A stretch of 64,000 nucleotides of DNA from Lasiodiplodia sp. COLG20 (taxonomy: Eukaryota; Ascomycota; Dothideomycetes; Botryosphaeriales; Botryosphaeriaceae), in contig VNWV01000012.1 in assembly GCA_009801085.1 (NCBI GenBank), positions 310,001 to 374,000 of the forward strand, given 5' to 3'. The notes beneath the pieces were generated by a model, which was given only the letters and a program-made list of their open reading frames with translations, ran no database searches and was not told the origin of the DNA. Positions 53,125-63,885 of this stretch are shown in pieces; positions within the stretch are counted from its first letter, which is position 1, and the number at the start of each line of letters is the position of its first letter. The translations under genes and the position numbers were made by a program.

Positions 53125-55668
53125 TTAGACGATCTCCCACTTCGCCAATCTTCCCACCGTCTCCCCTGCATTCCGCACGATGCAGAGTCTCTCTTTGTCC
53201 TGTTCCTCACCCATCCCTTCCACTAATTTCTTAAGCACCACGTTGCCCACTCCAGTCACTCGGCCCTCGCCCAGGTTGTAGTTCCCGGCTGTCACGAATC
53301 CAATCAAATCCTCCTTGTCCGGTACGGGTGGGTAGTCCTTTCCACCGGCCTGCACATCCTTTTTGTCGCCTTCCAGCAAGCTGGCCGCCAAGAAAGCTTG
53401 ATGGATGCGTTCCGGAGCATCCGATGCCGGCTTGCGAGGCAGCTGTGCGGCCTTCTTCTTTGCGTTATGTTTTGTTTGCGGGTCGGAGACGAGAGCCAGC
53501 CACTTTTGGCGCAGGTCAGTATCGGCGCTGGGGAGACGGTAGATGCGCGCGCAGTCGGTGGGGGCACCACGTCCAATAACAGTGATGCGGACAGTCGCAA
53601 GGGCGGCCTCGGGATTGGGTACATCATCGGTTTTGCGAGATGATGTCGCTTCCTCGGCGAGGAAAGGTGGGGTTTGATAAAACGAAGGCTTGGTGTCTGG
53701 CGCGTCAAGTTCCTCACGCAGCGCATCCCAATCGCAAGCCCAGCCCCTGCCCACTTCACCTTTTCGACCCTCCGCCAGTTCCAGGCTCTCCCACTGGATC
53801 CTCTTTCCCTTTGGCCGTCTCTCCCACTCCGTCTTCCTCTTTTCTGTCTCCCGCACATTCCATTCTTGCCCTGCCTTCGTTCCCGGATAATCAGCTGGAA
53901 AGAAAGGAACACCTGCTTCGAAAGCCAGTTGTCTCTTCTGATTCAGTCCTCCGAAGCGTACATTTGCACCTGTCGATAGCGGGTAGTACATGAGTGAGTT
54001 CCAAACAGGAGAAACGCATTTCCATGGAAGGACCAGCGTCCATGTTCCATTGCCTGCACCGGAAGCGCGTGATGCAAAGAGAAGAATCGGAATTGAGGGA
54101 TCTGTAGGAAGAGGTTCAGGGTATGCCTTTGGCATGGCCGCAGTCTTTCGGCGATTGATCGACTTTTGGCTGGAGAGAGTACGTGAAGCATCTAGACGCT
54201 TCTTACGTGTGAACAAATCTGGAGGGCCCTGAGTCCGGTCCAGAGGCCAGTTGGCGCATGTGTTTACTAAACGGGAGTGTGAGTTGCTGTCAGTGGGTAT
54301 CTGAACTGCACGAGGCGGATGATGCAGCCTAGGGTCCGATATGTTGAATCCTAGAAGAGCGTTGGCCGGGAGAGTGCCCAGATTAGTTACTGGAACCAGC
54401 CTCTTCCAAACGTCACTGGGGCTGTCCTCCGCGTTCTCCGCAGCTACTGGCCATAGAACGCCACATAACGCTTCAGTAGCTCCTGGCCCAGTAATCTCGA
54501 TGCTTCCGATCTCCCACCGGAGGTCCTCCACGGTGACTGGCGGGTTGAGCTTCCGGATCGCATCCCACAGCTCAAGGAATGCTGAGGGATGTATGCGTAT
54601 CAAGACGTGTCTCTTGTCTTTCTTTTTGGAGGAAGCACCCTCAGTAGCGTCATCCCCCATTTCCACGTCCTCTGGCTTCGGCTTTGCACACCATACAATT
54701 GTCACCGGAGCGATAGCCTTCTCAGGCCACCCACCCTTCTCGTATAACCACCCTTCCCATGTCCTAGTCCCGTCTCTCCACTTCTGGCCTCGTTTGCCCC
54801 AATTGTCAACACCGAAGTCCGTGAGCAGCTTCTGAACATGCGCATCCGAGCCATATAAACCAATGGTTGACATGTAGCTTGTATCCCAAGCCACGGCACC
54901 CCTTATCACGCTTGCTCTGTGTGTAGACCTGTAGCATTTCATCGTTGGTGCCATAGGTATCGCAAAACGCCATAACGGCTCCAGGGGAGGCGTCATATGC
55001 GCGCGCTTCGTGTGGAACATATGTGTCGGAAGCCATTGCTTGTTCAACTGACGCTTGCGGAACTTGGCCCGGGGAACAGGCGGGTTCTTCGGTTTCGAGG
55101 TCTTCACACGCGGCTTCCTGGTCTTGATGGCCTCCTCCGTCGGCTGAACGGTGACCTCCATATCATCCCCTTCCTTAGACCCTTCCGCCGCATCGTCCTG
55201 CGGTTTCTTCTTTCCTTTTTTCGCCCGAACCTTGCTCACGAATCGTTGAAACTTTTTTGCGTTCTCCAGCCTCAGCCGCATGTGTCCGCTTGGCTTCCGC
55301 CTCCTCGCCGTCACCGTTGGCGTGTTATCCTCAACCATCTCCCGCGCCGCCCTCGGGCGCAACCGCTTCGGCACGCGCTTGGCGTTGTGGCTCGCCGTGC
55401 GGCGGCGGAGCTCCTTGGGCACGCCCTGGAACGCGCGCGTCGTCAGGCCCTGGCGCGCCTTCTGCATGCCGTTCTCTAGCGCCTTGATCGCGTACTCGTG
55501 CGCCTTGACGAACTTGTCCACGTCGACCTCGCCGTTCTTGAACGCCGTTCCGGTGCTCTGCGACGCGATGGCGCGGGCGTCGCGCGTCTTCGCGCGCTTG
55601 CGGTCGCGGCCATGCTGGCCTCCCTGTTGCTTCGAGGATGACGGTGGTTGCTTGCGTTTGTCCGCCAT
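53125..55668 (-). CDS. POP1: POP1, protein subunit of RNase P and RNase MRP
   Basis: Single exon, 847 aa from MADKRKQPP; an in-frame Met at 55749 would add 27 residues. Largest shared protein of nuclear RNase P (tRNA 5' processing) and RNase MRP (rRNA processing). N-terminal POP1 domain: 'FVKAHEYAIKALENGMQKAR', 'ELRRRTASHNAKRVPKRLR', 'KTRKPRVKTSKPK', then 'KRQLNKQWLPTHMFHTKRAH' typical of POP1. The middle POPLD domain is seen around 'LVLPWKCVSPVWNSLMYYPL' and 'FFPADYPGTKAGQEW'. The C-terminal part ends with 'GFVTAGNYNLGEGRVTGVG' and 'CIVRNAGETVGRLAKWEI', the conserved C-terminal blocks. Nuclear/nucleolar. Head-to-head with a WBP11-like gene. Confidence 0.93.
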   Translation of the reverse strand: MADKRKQPPSSSKQQGGQHGRDRKRAKTRDARAIASQSTGTAFKNGEVDVDKFVKAHEYAIKALENGMQKARQGLTTRAFQGVPKELRRRTASHNAKRVPKRLRPRAAREMVEDNTPTVTARRRKPSGHMRLRLENAKKFQRFVSKVRAKKGKKKPQDDAAEGSKEGDDMEVTVQPTEEAIKTRKPRVKTSKPKNPPVPRAKFRKRQLNKQWLPTHMFHTKRAHMTPPLEPLWRFAIPMAPTMKCYRSTHRASVIRGAVAWDTSYMSTIGLYGSDAHVQKLLTDFGVDNWGKRGQKWRDGTRTWEGWLYEKGGWPEKAIAPVTIVWCAKPKPEDVEMGDDATEGASSKKKDKRHVLIRIHPSAFLELWDAIRKLNPPVTVEDLRWEIGSIEITGPGATEALCGVLWPVAAENAEDSPSDVWKRLVPVTNLGTLPANALLGFNISDPRLHHPPRAVQIPTDSNSHSRLVNTCANWPLDRTQGPPDLFTRKKRLDASRTLSSQKSINRRKTAAMPKAYPEPLPTDPSIPILLFASRASGAGNGTWTLVLPWKCVSPVWNSLMYYPLSTGANVRFGGLNQKRQLAFEAGVPFFPADYPGTKAGQEWNVRETEKRKTEWERRPKGKRIQWESLELAEGRKGEVGRGWACDWDALREELDAPDTKPSFYQTPPFLAEEATSSRKTDDVPNPEAALATVRITVIGRGAPTDCARIYRLPSADTDLRQKWLALVSDPQTKHNAKKKAAQLPRKPASDAPERIHQAFLAASLLEGDKKDVQAGGKDYPPVPDKEDLIGFVTAGNYNLGEGRVTGVGNVVLKKLVEGMGEEQDKERLCIVRNAGETVGRLAKWEIV

Positions 55669-56123
55669 GGTCGGTCGTCGGCGGACCGTGGCGTGAACGG
55701 AATTGACGTGGGTGCGGGGTGTTTGGGTGTTGCGGGGAGCTGATGTCAAAGCTGACTGGAAATTTCCTAAAGCGCGACAGGGATGCGCGCGCGCACGTGA
55801 AAAAGTGAAGTCATCACAACGGCTTCCAAAGCTTGGACAGCTTCTCCCGACCGACTTCTAACAGAAACACGTTCACACATTTTCCAACCGGGCTCTTGAT
55901 TCACCTACTGGCCAATTACTCCACCATGCCATCGCTGCATTCCTCATGACCTGACATACGCGGCATCTCACTCGAAATTTCGTTCAAAGACCAGCAACGC
56001 CTACCGACGCAACCCTCTCGAGCCAAAAACCATCACTCCATCCCGTCCTGGTCCCCGTTAACGGGCTCACCCGCTCGCCCACCCCCATAACCTCCACCCC
56101 ACCGCCACAACCTCACACACACC
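55669..56123. promoter_or_regulatory. Bidirectional promoter, POP1 / WBP11-like
   Basis: 455 bases between divergent start codons. Pyrimidine-rich on the plus strand just before the WBP11-like ATG. No TATA box evident, as often for housekeeping genes. Confidence 0.45.
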
Positions 56124-57077
56124 ATGGCGAAAGACAAATCCCTCAACCCCGTCGCCGCGCAGCACAAGGCCGACAAGGCGCGCGCGCTGAAGAAGAACAA
56201 GGCCAACGTGGCCGCGCAGCGCAACGAGCGCCTGTCCAAGCGCAACCCGGAGCGGCTGCAGCGGCAGATCGATGAGCTCAAGCAGGTCGAAGAGCGCGGC
56301 GGGTCCCTGCGGCCCCGGGACCGCGAGACGCTGAACAACCTGGAAAAAGAGGTGCGGGCAATCCGCAAGGCGCGCGAGGCGATGGGCGACCACGCTCCGA
56401 CGTTCGGTGGAGGCGGCAGAGGAGGACGGGGAGGCAGAGAAGGTGGCGGTCGCGGCAGGGGTGGAGGCGTGCTGGGGAAGAGGAGGAGGGACGGCGGGAG
56501 AGGAGGAAACGAGGATGGTAGTGAGAGCAGCGAGACGGATGAGGATGTGAAGGATATACCCATGCCGCGCGACACGCCGCCGCCGATCCCGCGGAAGCCG
56601 AGAAGGGGCGCGCCGCAGGACGAGGCTCCGGCGAGGGATGGACCGCACCCGCTACCTACGAAGCCTGGGTCCAGCACGGCGGCTGCGCCAGCGGTTGAAG
56701 CGAAGACCGTGTACAGCGCTGCCCCTGTGCATCGCGACCTGCGAAAGGAGGCTACACAGCGCTTCGTCCCGGCGGCTGTGGCTCAGAAGCTTGCGGCGGC
56801 CAAGGGACAGACTCCAGGGAAGCTGCTCGAACCCGAGGAGCTGGATAAACTCGAGAAACAGGGCTATGGACAGAAGAAGACTGCCATTGCTCAGGAAGGA
56901 ATGGAGGACGCTGAACAAGCAGCCGAAGCGGCTGCGGAGGAGGCAGAATACCGGATGATGAATGCGGCAGTGGAAGCTGGAGAAGACGTGGATATCGACG
57001 AGGAAGCGGCGAGGTTCGAGCGGGAATTGAAACAAGTGGAAATGGAGGAGGTAGAGGACGAGGCATTCGCGGGCTAG
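56124..57077 (+). CDS. WBP11-like splicing-associated protein
   Basis: Single exon, 317 aa. The N-terminus 'MAKDKSLNPVAAQHKADKAR' continuing with ALKKNKANVAAQRNERLSKRN fits the Wbp11 N-terminal domain (K-S/L-N-P-x-x-A-x-R/H-K... KKNK). A coiled coil follows at residues ~45-85. Residues ~93-120 are Gly/Arg-rich with RGG repeats, typical of RNA binding; then Pro-rich 'PRDTPPPIPRKPRR', a likely WW/SH3 ligand. The C-terminal half is Ala/Glu/Lys-rich and helical. WBP11 proteins bind PQBP1/PP1 and join the spliceosome in the nucleus; fungal forms are shorter. Function by family only. Confidence 0.8.
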   Translation: MAKDKSLNPVAAQHKADKARALKKNKANVAAQRNERLSKRNPERLQRQIDELKQVEERGGSLRPRDRETLNNLEKEVRAIRKAREAMGDHAPTFGGGGRGGRGGREGGGRGRGGGVLGKRRRDGGRGGNEDGSESSETDEDVKDIPMPRDTPPPIPRKPRRGAPQDEAPARDGPHPLPTKPGSSTAAAPAVEAKTVYSAAPVHRDLRKEATQRFVPAAVAQKLAAAKGQTPGKLLEPEELDKLEKQGYGQKKTAIAQEGMEDAEQAAEAAAEEAEYRMMNAAVEAGEDVDIDEEAARFERELKQVEMEEVEDEAFAG

Positions 57078-57765
57078 GTCAACCTTGATATATCTTCTCG
57101 ATCGGTAAATACTACGAAGTAGCATCATCGATTGCGCCGAAGCTAAAGGAATTGTATCAGCAACGGCCTCCCAAGGATTAGAAGAACAAAGAACATTAAG
57201 AGCTATTCCATGTACATTGACCAAATCTTCGTATTGAAGGCTAGCTTTCATCTTCCACAAATGGTATGTTAGACCAGAAAAAGGTACGACGTCACACTAA
57301 TTTCAGCGTTGGCTAGTGGTTTTGATATTTCCGACATTTATCAGGCTTATCGCCTGTGAGATGCTCGATATGATCAAATCCAAGTAAGTTAAACGGAAAG
57401 GGCCTAGAATCAAGAGTAACTGTGCGTGATCAATTTTTACGAAGGACAATACATGTAGACAGTGGCAGCTATCGTTCGGAAGCGAAAATATGATTGTTCA
57501 TGCTGCATTTACATCCGGACATTGATTCGATTCCCATGACATGAAAGAAAACAAATTGGTGCTAGTCTTCAGCTGCAACATCCTTTTGTATACTTAACCG
57601 TGCAAATGTCAGCAAATATCTATCCCCCATAACATTGTCTCCATCATCATTGATTCATGTCTCGTAACATGCCTCGTTAAAACCGCGAACAAAAATATCA
57701 GCGATGTAGCAAAAGGAATCATTCCGAATATCGTCCATGTCGTCATATCGTCATGTAGTCAATCC
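57078..57765. other. Convergent intergenic region
   Basis: 688 bases of AT-rich 3' flanks of the WBP11-like gene and REC8. No gene, repeat or RNA recognised. Confidence 0.5.
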
Positions 57766-60199
57766 TCATTGGGCAGTCTCAGCCTCATCAGCATAAGGCA
57801 AGCTCATGCCGATCTCGCCGAACGGCTCATCTTGCCTGGTCGAGACGCGGCCTTGGGTCGTCAAGGCTAGCAGGTGCATAAAGCCTTGGGCAGCAACAAT
57901 GCTGGTGGTCGACTGCGGGGGAAGAATGTCTTCGAACAAGACCTCGTTGACGCCTCCAATGGACTGAGAACCCTCGGCAGCAACAGCTTCTTCCTTCTGC
58001 TTGAGTCTGTCGAATATGAACAGGCCGAAGTTCTCCATCTCCCTCGCGAAGGCTGTACGAGCGAGTTGCGAGTCGGTCGTGGCCTGGGTGTCTACTGCTG
58101 CAGCACCGTGCATCTCGAACTGAGAACCCTCGCCGATACTGACATCTTCGCCCATTCCACCAAGGGTGTAATCTTCTAGATCTCCGGCAGCTTCAGAGCT
58201 AGGGAGAGGCTCAAGGTTGTGGCGGTGCCCGCGGCCATGGAGAGGACTTTCACTGACCAATCGTCCTCTGCGTCCGAGAGAACCTGGCAAGCCACCGGTG
58301 GATCCGCCAGCTGAAGTTGAGATGCCCAATCCGCCAAACCCGAGAGCACGACGTGCACTAGGAGCTCGAGAAGAGTCGCGGACCGATGCTGTTACATTCC
58401 ACGGAAACATCTGGTCGAGATCGCGTTCTTCCTGCTCCGGTTCTGCCTCACGAGGAGCTTCGATGTCCTGCTCCTCTTCTTCAACATTGACGAACCCACC
58501 GTCCTCCATCTCACCACGGGCAACCTCCTCTTCTTCCGAGCGCCGACGTACACGCCTGCCATCTTCATCGGACTGATCTTGGTCGTCGGCACGCGGACGT
58601 CCACGTTTCTTCTTGGTCACATTCCTGTCGATCCCGAGTGAAAGCAGCAGTGCATCGCCCCTGAACTGATCGAGTGGCCCAGCAAGGCTTGTGTTACCCA
58701 CAATAGCACCTATGCCACCAAGACCCAAGCCAAGAACCCAGTACTCAGCGTTCTTTTTGGCCTGGGAAGTGATAAGAAGAGCTTGCTTCTGCTTTCTCGC
58801 TTCATTCATGTTATTGACGTAGCCGTTCATCCAGCCAGCGAGTTCTGTGTTGCGAAGCTCCATAGTCTGGTCCATCTGAATGGCACGGCGTTTATATTGG
58901 CGGCGGATAGGTGCCTGGACGACGGACGATGACTCGGTAATTTCCTCACCCTCATCCGGGCGTCCGGACGCGGAGCTCAAGCGATCATGAGTGGAGGGAA
59001 ACGGCTGAGCCTCAGGTAAGAGAGCAACTTCCTCATCATCGACGATTGGCATATCGATGTCCATTTCTTCACCATACTGGATTCGGGTTAGTGTCGGGGT
59101 TCCTTTTTGATCTTTGGAGGGAACTTGCATTGGCTCCAAACTGCTCAGCTTCTTCGTGGTCTTGCCGAGCCCTCGCACTCGCAGCAGAACTACTTGGCAG
59201 GGCCCTGCTGAGCGGATCCGGCTTCGCAGTATTAGAAGGCGTCCTCTGAAGCTTGTCGGCAGATGCATGCTCAATGAGGTTTCCCTCAGCATCAAAGCCA
59301 AAATCCACACCTGGCTCGAAGCCCTCGTTCTCGATATCTAGGGCGCTTCCACCAGGAACGCGTGTACCCGGACCTTCATCTCCCGGCACGACAAAGCCGC
59401 CGATACCACTCACGCCGCCGCTGTCAGAGCTTGGCAACTGGATGCCGAAGACTGGACCACCCTGTTGGTCCTCTAGCGAAATGCTCCGGCGTGGAGTGCG
59501 CGAGTGGTGAAGCGACGACAGGCTGCTGGAACGAGTGAGCGACGGAGGCTCGAGCTCCGAGTCGCTAAGGTAGAGAGGCGCGAGAGCGAAGTCGGGCAGG
59601 TATGACGGATCGTCCTCGAGGAGGAGTTGGTCGGGTCTAAGTGAGCAGCGGTCAGTGAAGCTCTGCGCAATTACGCGACTTCACCTGCGCCACGCTCATA
59701 CCTCGTACGTCCAGCCTCAGGATCAAGCTCAGTGTCCCTGATCATCGCCACCAGGGCTGTGCGGATGTTGTTTTGCGCGTTTTGCGCATCGGCCAAAACG
59801 TAGCTGCACTGTTGCGAGTAGACTCTGGTAACGCCATAGCTGCAGTGGCGCAATTAGTATACTCGTCGGTGGTTGTCTCGAAAGTGTCGAGCTTACAGAA
59901 GGCTACTTTGGAGACGGAGAGCGAGCGGAACTTCAGGCTCTAGGATTGTTTCGCATGCTTTCGGGACGTCGACATTGAGGATGGCTTTGCGAGTCACCTT
60001 TTTCGAGGTGGTGGACTTGGAGCCCAGAGTCGCGACCAACCTGCGCTTATGAGCAGATGAACCCTACTGAGGCGTCCGCAGGCGTCGCTTACCAGATGGT
60101 CGCAACGCCGTACTTGCGGCTTGTGAGCACTGGCACCTCTGTCAGTGAAGTCTTGACAAGGTCGCCAGAAGCAAGCTCACCCTCGTGGCTGTAGAACAT
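57766..60199 (-). CDS. REC8: REC8-type meiotic cohesin kleisin
   Basis: Exons 60199..60181, 60138..60093, 60040..59897, 59839..59702, then 59636 to about 59190-59130, and about 59110-59070 to 57766. Kleisin that closes the Smc1-Smc3 ring in meiosis. The first exons give 'MFYSHEEVPVLTSRKYGVAT' and 'IWLVATLGSKSTTSKK', the Rec8 form of the Rad21/Rec8 N-terminal domain, then 'ALRLQSSLLYGVTRVYSQQC'. The middle is acidic and Ser-rich with KKRGRPR. The C-terminal winged helix reads 'FEDILPPQSTTSIVAAQGF' and ends near 'EPFGEIGMSL'. The last intron is uncertain: the upstream frame stops at 59069 and the downstream frame opens before it; a CTAAC and CCAG at about 59091-59080 favour an acceptor there, but no phase-matching consensus donor is clear. 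A 1-base sequence error is possible. Confidence 0.85.
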
Positions 60200-60659
60200 C
60201 GTGAATACAATTCACGGCATACTACGCGTAGAACGAGGTTACGAGCTGGAGTGAAAGGAGATAAAACGAACGGGAAAGGTTGGCGCGTCGAGCTGAGAGA
60301 GAGGCAGTGCGAGCGCGCCGTTGAACGAGTGGTGTTGTGAGGCTGGAGAGAAGAAGCTCTGGAGGAAAGAGGGTCGCGAACTAGACGCGCCTAAGGCACC
60401 CACACCGCGTAGCAAGCCTGGCCAGCTGGCCCCACGAAATATCAAGCATGAGCTTTGCTCTTTTGCCATTCGCTTTTACCTAGTTACGAATTTCTTTCGA
60501 GCTCGTGTAGTGCCACCGCTCTTATGCTATGCTGAGAATAAACAGAATCTATGGGCCCGTCGTGCCATGCTTCATAACTCGTACAGTCCACCATCTATGA
60601 CGCTCATCCAATTGTCACAAGATAAGCCAGGGTCAAGATGACACAGCGAACGGAGCAGC
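60200..60659. other. Intergenic, REC8 promoter / UBP6 3' flank
   Basis: 460 bases between two minus-strand genes. No regulatory element or gene identified with confidence. Confidence 0.45.
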
Positions 60660-62751
60660 TCAAGCAGTAGGCTTGGCCTGTTCCTCAGCTTCCGCGATAT
60701 CTTCTTTGCTGGGAATGCCCACGGCGCGGTAGAGCAGAATCAAGGCGGAGTGACTTTGGCCTAGGAAACAATTAGTGCACAGTTTTCCAAAATATTCACC
60801 TTGATAAATACTTACCACCGCCAGACAAGGTTTCGATCCTGTCGTTATCGACCTCAGAGACCTTGTCGTCGTTGAACCACCACCACTTGCCATCTTCCTC
60901 CTTGCGCTTACCGGTTACAGGGTCCTTCTGACCTTCCTTCTTGACGAAGGACGTGTAATGGCCACTGTCTGCCGTAGCACCTTGGTGAGTGATAACGCCA
61001 CGAAGCTCGTAAAGCCCGGTCTTGTTGCAAGAGTCATCGGCAAGAAGCTTTCCATCCACCAGTTCAATCAGCTCCTTCTTCGCCTTTAGAATTGAGGCAG
61101 CACGCTCAGCCTCAATCTGAGCGTCAGTCTTGTACTCCACGTCCTCCATCTCAACATCTGTGCTGCCAGATGCCTTCTTCTGCGAGTCCTTCTTCTCCTT
61201 GGCAAGTTCAGTCTCGCTTGCGGGACCCTTGCCCTTCGGCTCCGCTGGCTCAACGTCCTCGCCATGCTGGATGCGCTTCCTCCGCTTCCTGGCCCGCTCG
61301 ACATCCTCTTCTTCTTTCCTGATCTCTCTGATCTTGTCGCGAACAGGGATGATCAGCTTCTTCAGATCCTCGGAGCAGAATTCAACAGCATCGAGCTCGT
61401 GGGGAAAGGTGACCTTTCGCATGATCTTGGCCTTCTTGCTCGTATCCTTTCGCCAATCGAAGCGCATGAAATGGACCGGGAGATACTTCGGGAGTCTGGC
61501 GATGCGGGAAGTCTTCGTGTACATGGAGTTGCGGCCGAGGACTTCAGAGTTCTTCTCAATCTTCTCTTGCATGCCTGCAGCGAGACCCTCACGGAGGTGG
61601 TTAACCTCGGCCATGATGTGGCAGTTCAGCTTGAGGAAAGTATCCTCGCCCTTGACTGGCTGCTCGCCTCCGTCCTTGGCGGCTTGCTCGTCGCACTCCA
61701 TGACCGTCTCGAACTTGCCAGACATGTATTTGTCGATAAAAGATTCGGAAGCTTCCTGCGAAGCATCGTTCGACTTCAGCTTCTGGCGGAGCTGCGTGAC
61801 AATCTGGGACCAGGCTTCCTCGGCATCCTGCTGCGCATATCCGTGACCGTCCTTGGCCTTCTGTGCGAATTGGGGGAAGGCGGTCCGTAGCGCGTTGAGG
61901 AACATCATGGGAGGGAAGCCCTCTTGGGTTTCGGACATTTGCTTGAATAGGTCGCGCAAAGATTCGGTAAGGTCGGCGGACGCTCCAAGACCTCCCAGGC
62001 CGAAGGCTCTAAAGTCACTTGGGCCGGCGCCGCTGGAGCCACTATTTATCGCGTCAGCATGCTCTCATTGGCAATTTGCCCTCTCAGGTGTCCTACCTAG
62101 GCTTGTACTTAACCAGCTCATCCCTCAGTTCCGGGATGGACTTCAGGGTCTGCAACGTCGAGTTCATGTAGCAAGTGTTTCCAAGGTTCTGGAGACCGGC
62201 AGGTATCGCACCGGCGGACTGCGCGGCTTCGGCCTCGGTCATGTCCTCGAGGAAGCGAATCTTCTCCTTGGGACGCTCAATCTGCCCCTTGGCATCTCCG
62301 GAAGGTGTACCCATCATCATGAAGGTGTGACCGGGCTTGACGTTGAGCTTCGAGAGGTCGGTGTCATCCTTGAGCTGGCCACCCTTGACCAGGATCTTCT
62401 GACGTTCGGGCTCGACGCCGGTGAGGGAGAACAGCTGGAACTTGAAGGTCTCGCCGGTGCTTGAGGGGTCGAGTTCGACGTCGTACTTCTTTCCCTGGTG
62501 CTTGACAACCACTGTGGCGCAAGTCAGTCAGCGATGTCTGTATTAGCAATCAAGACGCGTGGTCGCAAGAGCTAAGGTGGCGCTTCTGCTGAGTTCGAGC
62601 ATCGGGGCAAAGTGCCCGACATGCAAATGCCCTCACGATCCGCGCCACCTGTATGGATGAATGCTGTGGTATTCGACGGGGGTAATGGGTTACGATACGC
62701 TGATGATGATGAGGAATGGGAGCGGGGCAGCGTACCTTGAATGGGCTCCAT
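60660..62751 (-). CDS. UBP6: Proteasome-associated ubiquitin hydrolase (UBP6/USP14)
   Basis: Four exons: 62751..62736, 62511..62097, 62041..60816, 60760..60660; 585 aa. The first exon is 16 nt (MEPIQ). N-terminal ubiquitin-like domain (residues ~5-75: 'VVVKHQGKKYDVELD', 'KILVKGGQLKDDTDL') docks on Rpn1 of the 19S proteasome. USP core: Cys box 'GLQNLGNTCYMNSTLQTLKS', 'YAQQDAEEAW' (QQDA block), 'RLPKYLPVHFMRFDWRKD', and the His box 'GATADSGHYTSFVKK'. 'KWWWFNDDKVSEV' and, across the last intron, 'LSGGGQSHSALILLYRA' complete the fold. A Lys/Glu-rich insert lies at about residues 390-455. It trims ubiquitin from substrates at the proteasome. Head-to-head with ARPC4. Confidence 0.95.
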
Positions 62752-63124
62752 TTTGGCGGTTGGATGATGGAAACAAAGGTGGTGGGTAGGGTCGCGGAGA
62801 TTCGCCCCGGGGGGAGGTTGGCAGCTGGGGAGGGCAGAACGAGCGGCGAACGCAGCGGATGGAATGTCCTGGATAGAGTTGCCCGGCGATTAGCTCACCG
62901 CGCCAAGCCAAGCTGTGAGCTGCGTATGTAATTGCCTGCCTGGGGCATCCGGGACTTCTTCGGAGACACAGCCAGGCCCGCACCTGCCGCGCATCACCGC
63001 CCAAGGGCCCCCGCCTCACCACATCATACCCCCAGGTCTAGGGAGCTCCTCCGTACCGCCAGCCCAAGCTCCCCCAACATTCCGCACCTATCCTGGTCCC
63101 GCCCGTCGGTTGCGCCCCGTCAAA
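62752..63124. promoter_or_regulatory. Bidirectional promoter, UBP6 / ARPC4
   Basis: 373 bases between divergent start codons. No TATA box seen; GC-rich. Both genes are housekeeping. Confidence 0.45.
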
Positions 63125-63885
63125 ATGGTAAACCTACCTTCCGCATCCTCCGAAACCATGGCCGCAGCTCGCTGATGCCTCGCGGTAGTCGCAATCTCTC
63201 CGGCCGTACCTCCAATGCGTCCGCTCCTCCCTCACGGCGGCGCTTTCGCTCTCCAACTTCGCCTCGCAGGCGTCGGAACGCCACAACGTCCCTGAGATCG
63301 AGGCGCAGACGTCACCCGAAGTCCTTCTGAACCCTTTGACCGTTTCCCGCAATGAGAACGAGCGCGTCTTCATCGAGCCGAGTATCAACTCGATTAGAAT
63401 CAGCATCAAGATCAAGCAGGCGGATGAGATTGAGCATATCCTGGTCCACAAGTTCACGAGGTTCCTGACCCAGAGAGCCGAGTCGTTCTTCATCCTGCGG
63501 AGGAAGCCCATCAAGGTGCGCACGTTGCCCCTGGTTGCGCTCAGGGCGGTGGAGCTGACGTCTCTTAGGGATACGACATTTCCTTCCTGATCACGAACTT
63601 CCACACCGAGGAGATGTTGAAGCACAAGCTGGTCGACTTCATTATTCAATTCATGGAGGAAGTGGACAAGGAGATTTCGGAGATGAAGCTCTTCGTAAGT
63701 GGCCCCGGACAGTGCAGCCCAAGCCGATTTTCGGGCAGCTATCGGTCAATCGACGAACATGAATTAATATCCGGGACAGTTGAACGCTAGAGCGCGTTTC
63801 GTTGCCGAGTCATTCTTGACTCCTGTATGTATTCGCTTGTTTATCCGCCAAGGAGCTGCACTGATGAGGTCTACAGTTCGATTGA
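63125..63885 (+). CDS. Arp2/3 complex subunit 4 (ARPC4, 20 kDa)
   Basis: Five exons: 63125..63127, 63189..63515, 63569..63694, 63780..63824, 63877..63885; 169 aa, the family length. Exon 1 is just the ATG followed by a GTAAAC donor; exon 2 then starts '[19 protein letters not shown]'. The last exon holds only two codons and the stop (Phe-Asp). The protein is highly conserved: '[20 protein letters not shown]', '[20 protein letters not shown]', '[20 protein letters not shown]', '[13 protein letters not shown]' and '[14 protein letters not shown]'. ARPC4 pairs with ARPC2 to form the core of the Arp2/3 complex, which nucleates branched actin at cortical patches and endocytic sites. No other start keeps the conserved N-terminus. 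Head-to-head with UBP6. Confidence 0.95.
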
